Assembly (NCBI GenBank): GCA_964036195.1
Contig: OZ038457.1
Coordinates: 12,985,147-13,049,146 of the forward strand
Source of the DNA: Sphaerolaimus hirsutus
Taxonomy: Eukaryota; Nematoda; Chromadorea; Monhysterida; Sphaerolaimidae
Direction: 5' to 3'
Length of the DNA stretch: 64,000 nt
Positions 22,805 to 33,913 of the stretch are shown here, piece after piece; positions within the stretch are counted from its first letter, which is position 1, and every line of letters starts with the position of its first letter. The position numbers and the translations under genes were made by a program. The notes under the pieces are model-generated. The model did no database searches, had not been told where the DNA came from, and worked only from the letters and a program-made list of their open reading frames with translations.

Positions 22805-25800
22805 TCAGTAGTCCATGTTGTGCAAGTAGCGGTACATCATGTGGAAAGCTTGCGCTGGCCGCCACTGCGGCACCATGTGCCCCGCGCCCTTCGTGAATTG
22901 GGAACCAGTTTAATAACACTTCCGTGAATTTTTGGGTTTCCGATGCGGCGGGTTGGGTTCAAATAAAGCGGGTTTTACACGTTTTTGTTGTGACGACAAA
23001 AATGTGTCGTCACAAAAAAACGTGTAAACGCCGAATTTTACTAATGTGGGTTGGTTTCGGTCGGCCAAATTTGTTAAAACATGCTTTTTGGTCATATCTT
23101 ACCCACCTTAACAGTGAGGAAGTCTAGTTTCGGGTAGCGGGTCACATATCCGGCCACCTGCTTCTGGTGGAACCAGGCCTCCTTAGGTTTGGTGAACTGC
23201 GTGGCGAAACGTATTTAGGATTCTTCAACACGTGAACCGCTCAACAAACAGCCGCACGTTGAAACACTCACATCCAAGCTCAGTTCCAAAATGAACCTCT
23301 GCGCTAGCAAAAAGTTGCACGCCAGGTCCGTGTCGCCGTTGTAGACGAGCACGCGCACATTGGCGGCCATCGCCTGGCGTATGAACGGCTCCATGTCGTT
23401 GTACACCTTGACGTAGCCTTGCTCCACGTCCTGACTGCGTTCGTGCTTAGTGGAAGTGACGTGTTCGGTCACGGTGGATTTTGTGCCACAAATTGACTGA
23501 TAGGCGGACCACACCCGGGTTGACACGTACCTAAATATGTCAGCTGCAGGGCCGTATCCAGGGGGGGCGGGGGGGGGGCTGCAGCCCCCCCCCCTTTCCC
23601 GGGGTGAGACCAGAAAGTGACCGGAAAATGCGACTTTTTCAACATCAGCATAAAAAATTTTGCGCGCAAGCGCGCATTTATTACCAGAGATGAGGTATTA
23701 TCATCATATTTGCTCCCTGTGGCGGCAAATCGTTAAACAACGACTCAATGGTGTGCTTTTTGCTGTATTTGTATTTAAATTTACATACACATACAGCGTT
23801 CCATGGCGCTGACGCCAATGCCAATGGCGCCATGGCGTGGCGCCTACTAATGGCGTCAGCGCCATGGCGCCATTCCGCCACTCTGTAGGTAAAGTTTTAG
23901 GGGGGTGCTGAGCCCCCCCCCCCGCTCGCCGGCCTCCGTAAACAAGCAGCCCCCCCCCCCGCTCAAGAATCCTGGATACGTCCCTGGTCAGCTGGTCTGT
24001 GTCAACTCAGATTTCGGCTTCACGTGTCGCAGAGCGATCTCGCAATGCACTTGCCGTATTATTTTTTTATCAACATCGTCGCATGTGCATTTGGGGATCG
24101 CTGTGCGACACGTGAAGCCGAAATCTGAGTTGATACAGACCAGTTGACACCTAGTGTGTGGGCCGACATAAAGGTGGACTGAGTTTGTTGACAAAAACGC
24201 TTTGATACTACAAATGATTCGACAGTGTAGGTGTGTCATGGCGTTAGCCGGCGCAGTTTGCGGCTAAGTCACGGCTAAGTGGCCACACGGGTGCGAGGGT
24301 CGCACCTGCAAATTGTCCACTGTCCGCCGTCGCGCACGTGTATGGCTCGCCGCACGTCCGGCCGGTTCATGTACATCTGCACGGCGGTGTCGTTCAGACA
24401 CGGCACGTTCGCCGGCCCCTTCGCCCCCGACTGCACCTGAATTGCCACAATTTGAATCGTCAACTTTACGAGATTGCAGTGGTGTTTGCTTGGCATTTTG
24501 TGGTATCGGTACAAAATGTATTCATTCGAAAAAGTCCACGCTTTATAACCTAGTCACTGAGTAGAGAGAAATAGATGCCCTTGAATAGCTCCCCGTCAAA
24601 ATGCCACTAAATCAAAAAGCAAAAGCACAAGTAGGATTGTATACTGTGCCATGAGCACTGTCGCAATCATCAAATGTTCAAGTAGACAAGTGTAAGTGTA
24701 AGGTTTTGTTCTGTCCAGACGGCTTGCTGGGTGGTTTTTGAGCATTTTGAGAAGTTTACAAATGATGTCTCTTTCGAATGCTTCTATTTCGCATAGCGCG
24801 TTTTCCATCACCCATTTTTCGCTTTTAAAATTAGCCCGGGAGAAACAAGCGATCATTTCACGTCACCTGCAGGAACCTCTCAAGGTCAATATGATCGAGC
24901 CATTCGCCGGCGAGCCCCTTGGCCATGACCCTGTGCCTGTCGGCGGGCATGATGCAGTCCCTGTACATGTCGTACGGGTTCAGCCCGCCCATCCAGATGC
25001 GCGCCATGGTCGACTTGACGATGTTGGCGCACAGGCCCCCCTTGGCGTGGTGGAAGGGGCAGAAATCGCTGCAGCCGTTGCAACACGTTCGCTCGGCAAA
25101 GTCCCAGTCGCTGGAGGTGTAATGATAATCTGTTGTTTTGGAGTTTAGGACAAAATTGAATGTTGTGTCTTACTAACTGTTCCGACATGATGCCGTGCGT
25201 GTAGGCGTACTCAATGCTCGTGTCGATGTTTAGGTCGGCATTTAGGTAGCCATTGCCGATGTACATACCCTGGAATATATATATTTTTTAAACCCTAGAA
25301 TTCAATAATTGTTTCGCCGTAAAATTTTCTCAAGAATTTATGGTCATTCGCGTGTTTATTCACCTTCAAATTCATACTGAACTCCTTTTTATTGTCGAGC
25401 ACGCGCTTGACCAACGTCGGCACATACACTCCGGCGTATGATTCCCCGCCAATGTAGAAGTCGTTGGCGCGGAATTGTGGGAAGCGCTTGAAAAACTCAA
25501 CTAGAGCCTGCCAATTTTCCTCTGATGTCTGCAAAAGATACTTACTTTTAGTTATATTTACGATTAATATGACCGAACGTTGTCTTTTTTGCAATTCACC
25601 TGGTCATCGTTAGTGCTGACGACTTGATCGGTGGAATAAGAAAAGCCCACGCCGGCTGGCGCCTCCAGAAATATTATATTCGCCATCTGCGGAAATACCG
25701 ATCACTTTTTTTCTCACTTACATCGTTTATAACAAAACAATTTTGACGGAAAAAAGTTTTTGCGATCACCAAATTCCAACTGTATGGGTCCAGTCTCACG

Positions 25801-28179
25801 GTTGCCCCATCGTCGTTAATCCTGAATGGACCCAATTCGTTGAGCAGCCCATCCATCGAGCTGCAGCCGGGCCCGCCATTCATCCACAGCAGTAAGGGGT
25901 CGGTTTTCGGTGAGTTTGCAGACTCGACGAACCTGATTGGAAGATTTATCAATCGTGAATTCGCCCTTGTCTATCTGGCCGCTCAAGGCCACACAAAATC
26001 ATATATATTTTCGCAAATGTTCACCCTTGGGCAAATGAGGCATCTAGTTCCGAATGTCGGTATCTCCATCATTTTAGGTTTTTCCAAAATTGCATTTGAA
26101 AATTCAAAGTTGGCCCGAGCGGACAACTTTAAAGTGACAAGTCTTGCCCAAGACTTTTTGAAAAGTTGATGAAATTGTCTACATTTTCCATATTTTCGAC
26201 CCTGCGGCCGACGTATATAGCTGGAGTTATGATGATTTGATTGACAGCAGGTCAGCAAATTCAGTGGAGATACCCTGTTTCGAGTGATTTTTTTAAGGAA
26301 AAATCACTCGAAACAGGGTATCTCCACTTAGTACATAGGATTTACTGGGCGGTGGTGGTGCACCCTTTTGGAGTCAATGGTGCCACTCCTTCAGAATGGC
26401 CCCACTTGAGAGTAAATTTTGAGTGGAGATACCCTGTTTCGGACAAAGATTTTTTGGAGATACCCTGTTTCGGACAAAGATTTTTTTGGAGATACCCTGT
26501 TTCGGATGATTTTTTTCAAAAACTGAATGGGAATTCTATACCGTAATTCGGATGATTTTTTCTGTTTTGTGTGGGAATTTGGACTGATTGCTTCAAATCT
26601 ATACCGTAATTCGGATGATTTTTTCCGTTGGTGGAGATACCCTGTTTCGAGTGAAATTTTTGGTGGCTCTTTTTGGAGATACCCTGTTTCGAGTGAATTT
26701 TTTCGAATTTGAGGGTGGAGATACCCTGTTTCGGATGATTTTTTTTTGTTTTTTTTCTAAAAATCGGCATACCGTATTACCTCGAATTAACCCCCCCCCC
26801 CTTGAATTAACCCCCCCCTCGAAATACCCCCCCTAAATTTCGGCTGAGGAAATAATAAACCCCCCCCTCGAAATACCCCCCCTAACATTGAGTGTAACGT
26901 GAACGTACATGACAAATACCGCAGTTTGTGATCTGTACAATGCAAAACACACGTTAAAACTGATGATTAAGTTACGTTAGGGAAGGGTTTTTGTGTATAT
27001 ACAGTTATATATGTGTATAAACACATATACATCAATATAATTGTTCGATTTTTCTACGTCCGCGTATGAAGAATTTCTGAAAATTTCTGGCGAAATAATA
27101 GACCCCCCCCCCTCGAATAAACCCCCCCTCGAATTATCCCCCCCTCAAATTTTGCTGGCGAAATAATAAACCCCCTGGGGGTATTTCGAGGTAATACGGT
27201 ATATATATCTCGGGAACGGTATAAGATATTCAGAAAATTCTTTTGCTATCATGAAGAAATAAGTGCACGTATCACAGATCCGCACTTAACTCATTTTTTT
27301 CCACTTTGGTCTTTACCGACATTCGGAACTAGATGCCTCAAATGTTCTACGTATAATATTAATGAGAGCGCTGATTAGGTTTGACCAATGTTTTTTTTAA
27401 ACGTTTTTTTTTTTTTTAAACATGACGTCCGAAATGTTTTTTTATTAAAAAAAACATCGGCCGAAATTTTTAGTACTAAGCACTAGGTATTTTGCAAAAA
27501 TTTTGCGCGCAAGCGCGCAATTTCACACACAAATTGACATTGGTGGTTGTTTTCATTGGTTTTGTGGCATTTTTAGTATCAAAGTATCCATTTCTATCTG
27601 CTACCATGGGTTAATAAGCCGTAATATGTTGCTGTAGTATATAATATTGAGGTAATGTGCTTCCATGAACCTTCACAGTGTGTAACTTAACTCCCAAAGT
27701 AACAACCCCCTTTTATAACCTTGTTTGATCACTATTCCGTGCCAAACTTTACGTGAAGTCACAAACATTCGACTATAAGGCGATATACGAACGATATGTC
27801 GACGAAAAATGGATATTTTTGACACAAATCACCACTTATAATGCTATCCCATGGCTCCACAGACATTATATGGTCATATATAACATCACAGAGTATTGCC
27901 ACTGTCTGATATACCTATATATGTTGACACAAGGTCATATCTGGGAGCTTTTAAAAAAAACGTTTTTTATTTAAAAAAAACGTTGTTTTTTTTAAAAAAC
28001 AACGTTTTTTTAATAAAAAAAACATCGCGTTAAAAAAAACGTTTTTTTTTCAACCCTAGCGCTGATAACTTACCAGTAATGCAAATAGTGCACGGGGCTG
28101 ACTTTGAGCATGCCCGAGTAGTGCGTGAAGTTGAGCGGCGTGCTCAGACCGGGCAGGCTGTCCACTCGGTCGGCTTCAG
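22805..28179 (-). CDS. Serine carboxypeptidase, S10 family (cathepsin A / vitellogenic carboxypeptidase-like), 5' exon missing
   Basis: Releases C-terminal residues in a lysosomal, secretory or yolk compartment. Exons 5'-3': 28074-28179, 25770-25932, 25600-25686, 25364-25528, 25178-25269, 24867-25110, 24306-24436, 23272-23434, 23107-23196, 22805-22888; phases agree and give about 440 aa ending HNMDY-stop. It starts in mid-protein at [11 protein letters not shown], equivalent to just after the signal peptide of cathepsin A, so one upstream exon (ending in phase 1) is missing; I could not place it in 28.2-29.8 kb. Seen: oxyanion motif [13 protein letters not shown]; catalytic Ser in IGGESYAG; catalytic Asp in [11 protein letters not shown]; catalytic His in [10 protein letters not shown] Cys-rich insert ([13 protein letters not shown]) lies between the Ser and Asp blocks. 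All catalytic residues are present, so an active enzyme is likely. Confidence 0.93.
23785..23890. repeat. GGCGCC-rich MITE fragment in carboxypeptidase intron
   Basis: CAGCGTTCCATGGCGCTGAC and GCCATGGCGCCATTCCGCCA are inverted and enclose GGCGCC words, resembling family 1 hAT-like interiors. Flanked on both sides by long C/G tracts (about 23560-23600, 23910-23960). No matching target duplication. Confidence 0.45.
23988..24164. repeat. CACACACTAGT MITE (TGTCAACTCAGATT type) in carboxypeptidase intron
   Basis: Arms TGTGTCAACTCAGATTTCGG / CCGAAATCTGAGTTGATACA with ACGTGTCGCAGAGCGATCTC inside, right end CTAGTGTGTGGGCC. Third copy of the type seen at 10576 and 20160. Confidence 0.8.
26260..26760. 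repeat. GGAGATACCCTGTTTCG iteron array
   Basis: At least seven direct copies of GGAGATACCCTGTTTCGR (near 26265, 26423, 26456, 26488, 26634, 26674, 26717) and one inverted copy at 26302 forming a hairpin with the first. Spacers are T-rich (ATTTTTT). Two degenerate units read CTATACCGTAATTCGG. Confidence 0.8.
26769..27202. repeat. TACCGTATT element
   Basis: Left end ATACCGTATTACCTCGAATT, right end TTTCGAGGTAATACGGTAT. Left arm rich in CCCCCC and CTCGAAATACC. Confidence 0.7.
27376..28058. mobile_element. hAT-like element, family 2, 683 bp, exact 8-bp TSD, beside a splice donor
   Basis: Ends TAGGTTTGACC and TTTTCAACCCTA, flanked by identical GCGCTGAT at 27368-27375 and 28059-28066. The interior shares ATTTTGCGCGCAAGCGCGC, CCATTGGTTTTG-type and GGTCATATCTGGGAGCTTTT sequence with copies at 48968 and 54956. 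The carboxypeptidase exon donor hexamer GTAAGT (minus strand, 28073-28068) is separated from the duplication by one base. Confidence 0.92.
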
Positions 28180-28247
28180 CTAAAATATATTGTCAAGATA
28201 GCGCTGATTATCTCTGAGTCTGAGTATGCCTGAGATTGTCTGAGTAT

Positions 28248-28445
28248 GCCTGCGAACACTAGTTTTCATACGAAATTTCGAAAACTCGCAAATCAGCTTA
28301 GAACGCAATTGTGTTTTCTACAATGAGATGGCTGTCAACTGTAGTTGACGGAGATTAAAATAACTCATTGTGGGAAGCGCAAAGACGTTCAAATCTCATT
28401 TATTAGTATTCGTCATTTCGTGTGATAACTAGTGTACGCTGGGGC
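28248..28445. repeat. CACACTAGT MITE (TTTTCATACGAAA type)
   Basis: Ends GCCTGCGAACACTAGTTTTC and GATAACTAGTGTACGCTGG; interior alignable with 19510. Followed directly by another hairpin element. Confidence 0.7.
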
Positions 28446-28610
28446 CAGTCCCGCAAGTTGACAAGTGCTTTACTATTGACTCTTGACTTTGCTCTTGACT
28501 TTTAAATTGATTCATGACTTTGTCACTTGCGGAACCAGCAGAGCAAGAGCAAAGTCAAGAGCAAAGTCAAGAGTCAAGAGTAAAGCACTTGTCAACATGC
28601 GGGACTGGCC
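28443..28610. repeat. GGCCAGTCCCGCAAG hairpin MITE
   Basis: Inverted ends GGCCAGTCCCGCAAGTTGAC / GTCAACATGCGGGACTGGCC; interior of iterated TCAAGAGC/AAAGTCAAGAG. A relative with different inner motif lies at 61275. Confidence 0.75.
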
Positions 28611-28975
28611 ACAGGGCCAATGTGTCGAGCCGAAGTAAAAATACAAACGTGCCCTGGCTTGTTCTTCCATGGTGCGAGCGGTGCACTGCCGCAGCGCTGG
28701 CTAGAACGAAAATTAATAAATTCAGGGACTTCATTGCAATTTTTCGTTTCCTTTATTAATAATTTTGCTAAAAAAATCAGACCATAAAATACATAAATTA
28801 TGTGAAAAACGATGTGACTGAGAAAGCACTTTATCACTCAGTCTAGATATGGTATTATTTACTAACAATGGACAAACACCGCGCACCTTTGACCTATGCA
28901 TGGTTGCGAAAACGTATCTATTTTTACTCAAAAGTATTCAAAATGTGCACATTTTCCTGAGAAAAAATGAATTTA

Positions 28976-29322
28976 CCGTTTTTCCTCGAAATACCCCCCT
29001 CGAAATACCCCCCATCTTGAATGATGTACATTTTGTATACGATCTACATGTACATGATTATTTATTGTGGTGAAATCTCATCGCAGCTATACATAGAGTA
29101 GTTTGTATAGCTACCTACGTTTGTATGTTTTAATACGTCCCGTTTGGTAACGTTTATTACCAGTTTTGGGTATGTAAAAGCCCATTCTTTACAACGATAT
29201 ATACGAAAATTTCTGACGAAATAATAAACCCCCTCTCGAATAAGCCCCCCTCGAAATACCCCCCTCAAAATTTCCACTCTGAAAAAATAGACCCCCTTGG
29301 GGTATGTCGAGGAAATACGGTG
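28976..29322. repeat. TACCGTATT element
   Basis: Ends TACCGTTTTTCCTCGAAATA and TCGAGGAAATACGGTGT; C-rich arms. Between 29323 and 29878 nothing recognisable is seen. Confidence 0.65.
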
Positions 29323-29878
29323 TCTTGTTTTCCATTTTCTGTGTACTTTACAGGACTATTAAATTTGTTTTACGTTTTCCCATGTAAAGTTCATAAGTTT
29401 CAGAAGTTGGAAGTCAGAAAATTGAAAATAATTTACATTTGCGTAAACATTTTAAAGAGTTCAACTACTTGGACAACTCTAACCACGTCTGGACCTATGA
29501 AAGTAGAAAAATTTGCACAAGCAGCACTGCCATTCGTTTCAATGTTTACCTGCAAATTCAAGCCAAGTAAACAAGGTATGAAACGGAAATCACGAACAGT
29601 ACACTCTTCCTCTTACGGAATAACATTTGGTGAAAAAAGTAGGAAACACAGTGGATTGAATATGCAAAGTAATTATGTAGCAACAGTGCAGAAACACACC
29701 ACTTCTTATTGTTTCCCAGCAGTCAGAAATTTGAACATAAATAAGTAACTGCATGCTTATGCGTAAAGTTGCCTGCTAAACGTCAAAATATGTGTCCCTA
29801 TCGTCCAGAGTAAGGGGTAGGGTAGGGGCATCAGATACAACAGGTAGGTAACTTTATTCAACAACATCACGGGTAAGC

Positions 29879-30751
29879 TCATGGCGAGAAGAATCCATCA
29901 TTCGCATTTCCATGCCGCCTCAGTTCCGATACCCTGCTGCCCATTTTGTTGGTGACCGCTGTGCCGCCAGCGCCTATGCCATCGTGCGGCCTGAGCGGCG
30001 CCATGGACTTGCTGTGCTGCGGCGCCAGAGTCAGCGTGTGGTGCCTAGGCCTCGACTGCGGCGCCAATTGCTGCTGCGCCGGCGGCGACGAGATCGCTCT
30101 GCGTGCGCTCGGCGAATGAGCCGATTTGAATGGATTTCTGATAGATAATCTAGTAAACTAAATTTGATTAAGCATTTTTGAATCTCAAATTGTGGTCTAT
30201 TGCTAAATTTAATAGCTAGCGAAGCGTGATTGGGATGTAAATAAATAGGATTGTTATCAAATGCTCATCTTGTCTGCCTGAAATATCGTGAAAACTTCTT
30301 ATCAATTGTATCAATCACATCCCACATGACTTTCGTCCAAATTCCTATCCTTCCTTCGCTCTTAAAGCTGCCCTCAAAAGCACTTTTCCATAGACTCAGT
30401 GTAGGTAGGTAAGCATTACTAAACCAAAAATGCGAACGAGCACCTGGTCCTGCAGTAGTCCCTCTCCATTTGAGCCGTTTGCCTGCTGGCAGTGCCGTGC
30501 AGGGGCAGCGTGATCTGTCTATTCAGAGGCGGCACATTGTGGTGGTGCGGTGCGGGTGCCTGCGGCTGTCTATGCTGCTCGTGCTGGTGCATGCCCCCTT
30601 GCTTGTGGTGCTGTTCGTGCGCGTGCTCTTGCTGGTGCCGTGGCTGCGGTGCTTGGTGACTCTGCTGTGGTGCGCCCGGCGCCGGTGCCATTCCCGTGTG
30701 CATCGGGTTCGGTGACGCTGGTGTGGTCAGCGTGTGCACTGACGGTCCGAT
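29879..30751 (-). CDS. Two C-terminal low-complexity exons (His/Gln/Pro-rich), probably of the tandem-BTB gene
   Basis: Exon 30444-30751 (after TTTATCAG) begins IGPSVHTLTTP and is rich in His, Gln, Pro and Ala (HQQEHAHEQHHKQGG, PAPHHHNVPP). Its donor AG|GTGCTC joins in phase to exon 29879-30137, which encodes NPFKSAHSPSARRAISSPP and ends NDGFFSP-stop. Composition matches the low-complexity ends of the upstream BTB gene and the strand is the same, but the phase does not match the last certain exon (ends phase 2 at 33918, whereas this begins phase 0). Either one small exon is missing, or this is an alternative 3' end or a separate gene. Confidence 0.55.
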
Positions 30752-32128
30752 CTGATAAACAGTTTAGAAAAGGTGACTTCGAACGGGATCATTGTTTAAT
30801 GAGAATGGTGCTGATAATTAAAAACCAATTGAATGCCAGTTGAAGCGCAGCGTAGCTGACACGATTGATATGAAGGAAAGGAATGGAAAAACTAGCTATA
30901 TGTTTTGCCTATTTTTATCGATGTTGAAACCTCATGAACTCACGAGTTCATGAGCTATTTCGTTGGCGCACACAGTTTCGTGCATCGCAATCGCAGCCAG
31001 ATTGAAATTGAGCAGTTCATTTCATACCGGAAAATGTAGGAAACGCGCCTTTTGGTGAAATTGCATGCGGATATCAGAAAATGACCCAAATTGTGCATTT
31101 GCGAAAAAGTTTTTTCAACCTAAATCTGTCGGTGTTCGTTTACAATATCCGTTTCAAGTCTCATTCAAATGCGCTTATCAACCCTTCACCGAAGCTTCAT
31201 TTTGGCTATGCACAGACGTCGACCGATTGTCAACTGAAAAATCAGTTCCCCTCGCTTCTTAGTTTATCGGAACGTCAGTATTCAAGTTTTGTTCCCGTCA
31301 AATTGTGAGATCGAAAACAACGTACGGTCCTGCCGTAACAATAGTTTAAGTTTACCGGGATGTGAAGTCCGTAGATTACTGTTGACAGAGAATGAAGTAT
31401 CATTCTGGTTAACTCAAGTGAGTTCAAAATACATTTAGGAGTTTCCGAAATTTCGGTCTGAAACTATTGAGTGCGCGTGGCCGTAATACGTTTCCGCTAG
31501 CTGAAACGCGTTCAATATTTAAGTGGTTTACAGTTTTCTGGTAGCTCAGTGGATGGTCAACCAATGTGCGTGGATCCATTGGTAGAATGTGCGGAATATT
31601 GTGAAGCACGTTGTATGAGTTTGATCAAATGAAACCTAAATACAGCAATTCGAATCTCATCTTCGAGAAGTTCTAACACCAAGCAAGACACTGAATTTTT
31701 ATCATTCCGAAAACATGCAATCAAGCAGATGCGCAAGCCTTTTCATAAAAAATGCGAAGAAAGACCGCTGTGTTTGCATCTGCGTAAATGGATGCAATTT
31801 TTCATTATTTCTTAAACTAATCCCGGCAATTACTAGTATTGCCCAGGGTAAACCATTCCGTTTGTGAGTTTGCGCGTGAACTTAAACATGAATTCGTCAT
31901 TTGGCTACAGAATAGCAACGAGCTCAAATTTAAACGTTTCTATCCGTTTTCAACATATCATCATTAAATTGCGTTCATTGAATCAAAATGGATGTATTCA
32001 TTGACTTGACCAGGCGTTAAACTTTAGAATTCTAAAACCGCCACACAAAAATCATAAAACTATTTCAAACCTAATGTACCTGATCAAGACCTCCTGTAAT
32101 CCATCAAACACTTTGTATTTCAACAGTA
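30752..32128. other. intronic/intergenic sequence without confident features
   Basis: AT-rich. The only partial signal is one MITE-like end near 31420-31490 (AAAATACATTTAGGAGTTTC ... GAGTGCGCGTGGCC) whose partner I could not find. No exon with good splice sites. Confidence 0.4.
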
Positions 32129-32857
32129 TGTACATGGTGACCCCGGTCCGGCGCACGGTTTCAATTTGCTCCCAACACGTCAATTGAGAATGAAAACTGC
32201 TCAAATTTGGTATGGGAGTGGATAAATGTACCCCATTTGTTGTGTTAAATGCATGATTTCATTTCGCAAGATTACATGTCAGAATGTGAAATAGTTTCGT
32301 ATGTGTTTGAACATGTCCCATTGTGTTCAAATGCGCATGCTGTGCATACAGTTCCACAGCAAAATTTTGAACCTTCAAGATGCTGTCAAGCTGACAAATC
32401 AGCAGTGCTTCCTAGTAGCTGCATGGATGGTTTAAGGAGACTAAGCAAAATTGTTCAATCATTTGCGCATTGTTCTGGATTATGGCAGTGGTTATGTGGA
32501 GTGATTTTTTGCATATGATGCAATCAATGTGAAAATTTATCAATATGAATGTGAGCGCTAAACATGCTAAATGGGGAACATTTATCTACTTCCATGCCAA
32601 ATTTGGATTATTTTTGTGCAGAATTGGTGCTTTGGTAGATGATTGAAACTGTGCACCTGTCATGCACCACGTTCAAACACGTATGACACTGTTGCTTCAC
32701 GTTCCGACATGAAATCTTGTGATATGAAACCGTGCACTTAACACAACAAATGGGGTACATTTATCTACTCCCATACCAAATTTGAGCAGTTATTATTCAA
32801 AATTGACGTGTTGGGACCATCTGAAAAACCATGCGCCTGACGTGTGTCACCCTGTAT
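32129..32857. mobile_element. 0.73-kb foldback element
   Basis: Arms GTACATGGTGACCC / GTGTCACCCTGTAT, CAAATTTGGTATGGGAGTGG / CTACTCCCATACCAAATTTG and TAAATGTACCCCATTTGTTG / CAACAAATGGGGTACATTTA pair outward-in to a centre near 32490. Confidence 0.85.
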
Positions 32858-33900
32858 ATCTCACTACTTATACTCGGGGGACTTTATGCCGTACATTTTT
32901 CGCAAGGAAACACTCCATCGGTGTGAATCGTCATTTTTTAGCCGCTGTCCAACTCGTTCTGGTGTGAAAAACAAGCGAAAATCTGCGTACCTTAATGAAA
33001 TGTTCGGCTGCGCTCGAACTCGTTCTGATGGAAAGTACGAAATTTTTCCTGAATGTCAAGGTCATATAAGAAACGTTTAGCAGAACAGTGTAAAAGACTG
33101 CGATAAGTTCCGCTGAAGATAAATAGAATATTTCTGGCTACAGAAACGCGACATATTTACTTCAAAATGATATGGTCGGACGGCATACAAACGAATCTAT
33201 TCTTTTCTTAATTTTTTTGTGAAAGATGAGTCCAGAAACTTTTCAGTTTGACATAGATATTTGATTTTGAAAAAACCCGTACATAAATATTATCTATTGG
33301 TAGAGTATCATGTCTGCCGAGTATATTTACTTTTCTTCTTTCACCTGTGCAGTTATGGATACAGAAAAGCATAGTGATCGTTTAAGAGCTGCATTCAAAA
33401 TTGCGAACATAGAAATCAGACTTTCAAGCATATAATGTTATTGCTTACACGAGAAGGGAAAACTCGGCACACAAAAGTGAATTTTGTTGGCCTTGCAGTT
33501 TACAAGCATGATAGGAAAAGTTGTTAAAGAACGATAAAAATTTATTCTGCTATGGTAATGTATAAAAGCCGATGCTTAGATAAGTGGTGCGTTTTCTTGG
33601 GGTAGGGAGGGTTAGATGACCACCTCCCAGACTCCTACACATTGAAGACCCATGATGAACTTTACAGTATTTCTTCCAATAGAACGCCATACCTTCAGTA
33701 GAGCGAAACCTCAATAGAACGCCAGGTAAAAATATGTTGAAAAATAGAACAGCGCTCTTCTAAATATTAGAAGAAATACGGTATTTGCAACATCTCACTC
33801 TAAATAGCGAGCGATCCATAAAATTGTGAAAAAGTGTAAAGTGACAGAAACCGAGATCCTCGACGAAAAAGTCTTCGCAAAAAGCTTCACATTCCTCTCA
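32858..33900. other. AT-rich stretch without recognised features
   Basis: No exon or paired repeat found between the foldback and the BTB gene exon at 33914. If the exons at 29.9-30.8 kb belong to the BTB gene, a small linking exon would have to lie here or in 30.8-32.1 kb. Confidence 0.35.
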
Positions 33901-33913
33901 TGCATATATTCAT

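Larger units (their letters stand above)
26032..27344. repeat. composite insertion bounded by a 31-base inverted repeat in carboxypeptidase intron 1
   Basis: CATCTAGTTCCGAATGTCGG at 26041 and CCGACATTCGGAACTAGATG at 27316 are inverted copies within longer 31-base matches (26032-26062 and 27314-27344). Inside are the iteron array at 26260-26760 and a TACCGTATT element. Confidence 0.6.

Noticed and set aside
26260..26760. Telomere-like or centromeric satellite
   Set aside because: Units are irregularly spaced, few, and enclosed in an intron between two carboxypeptidase exons.
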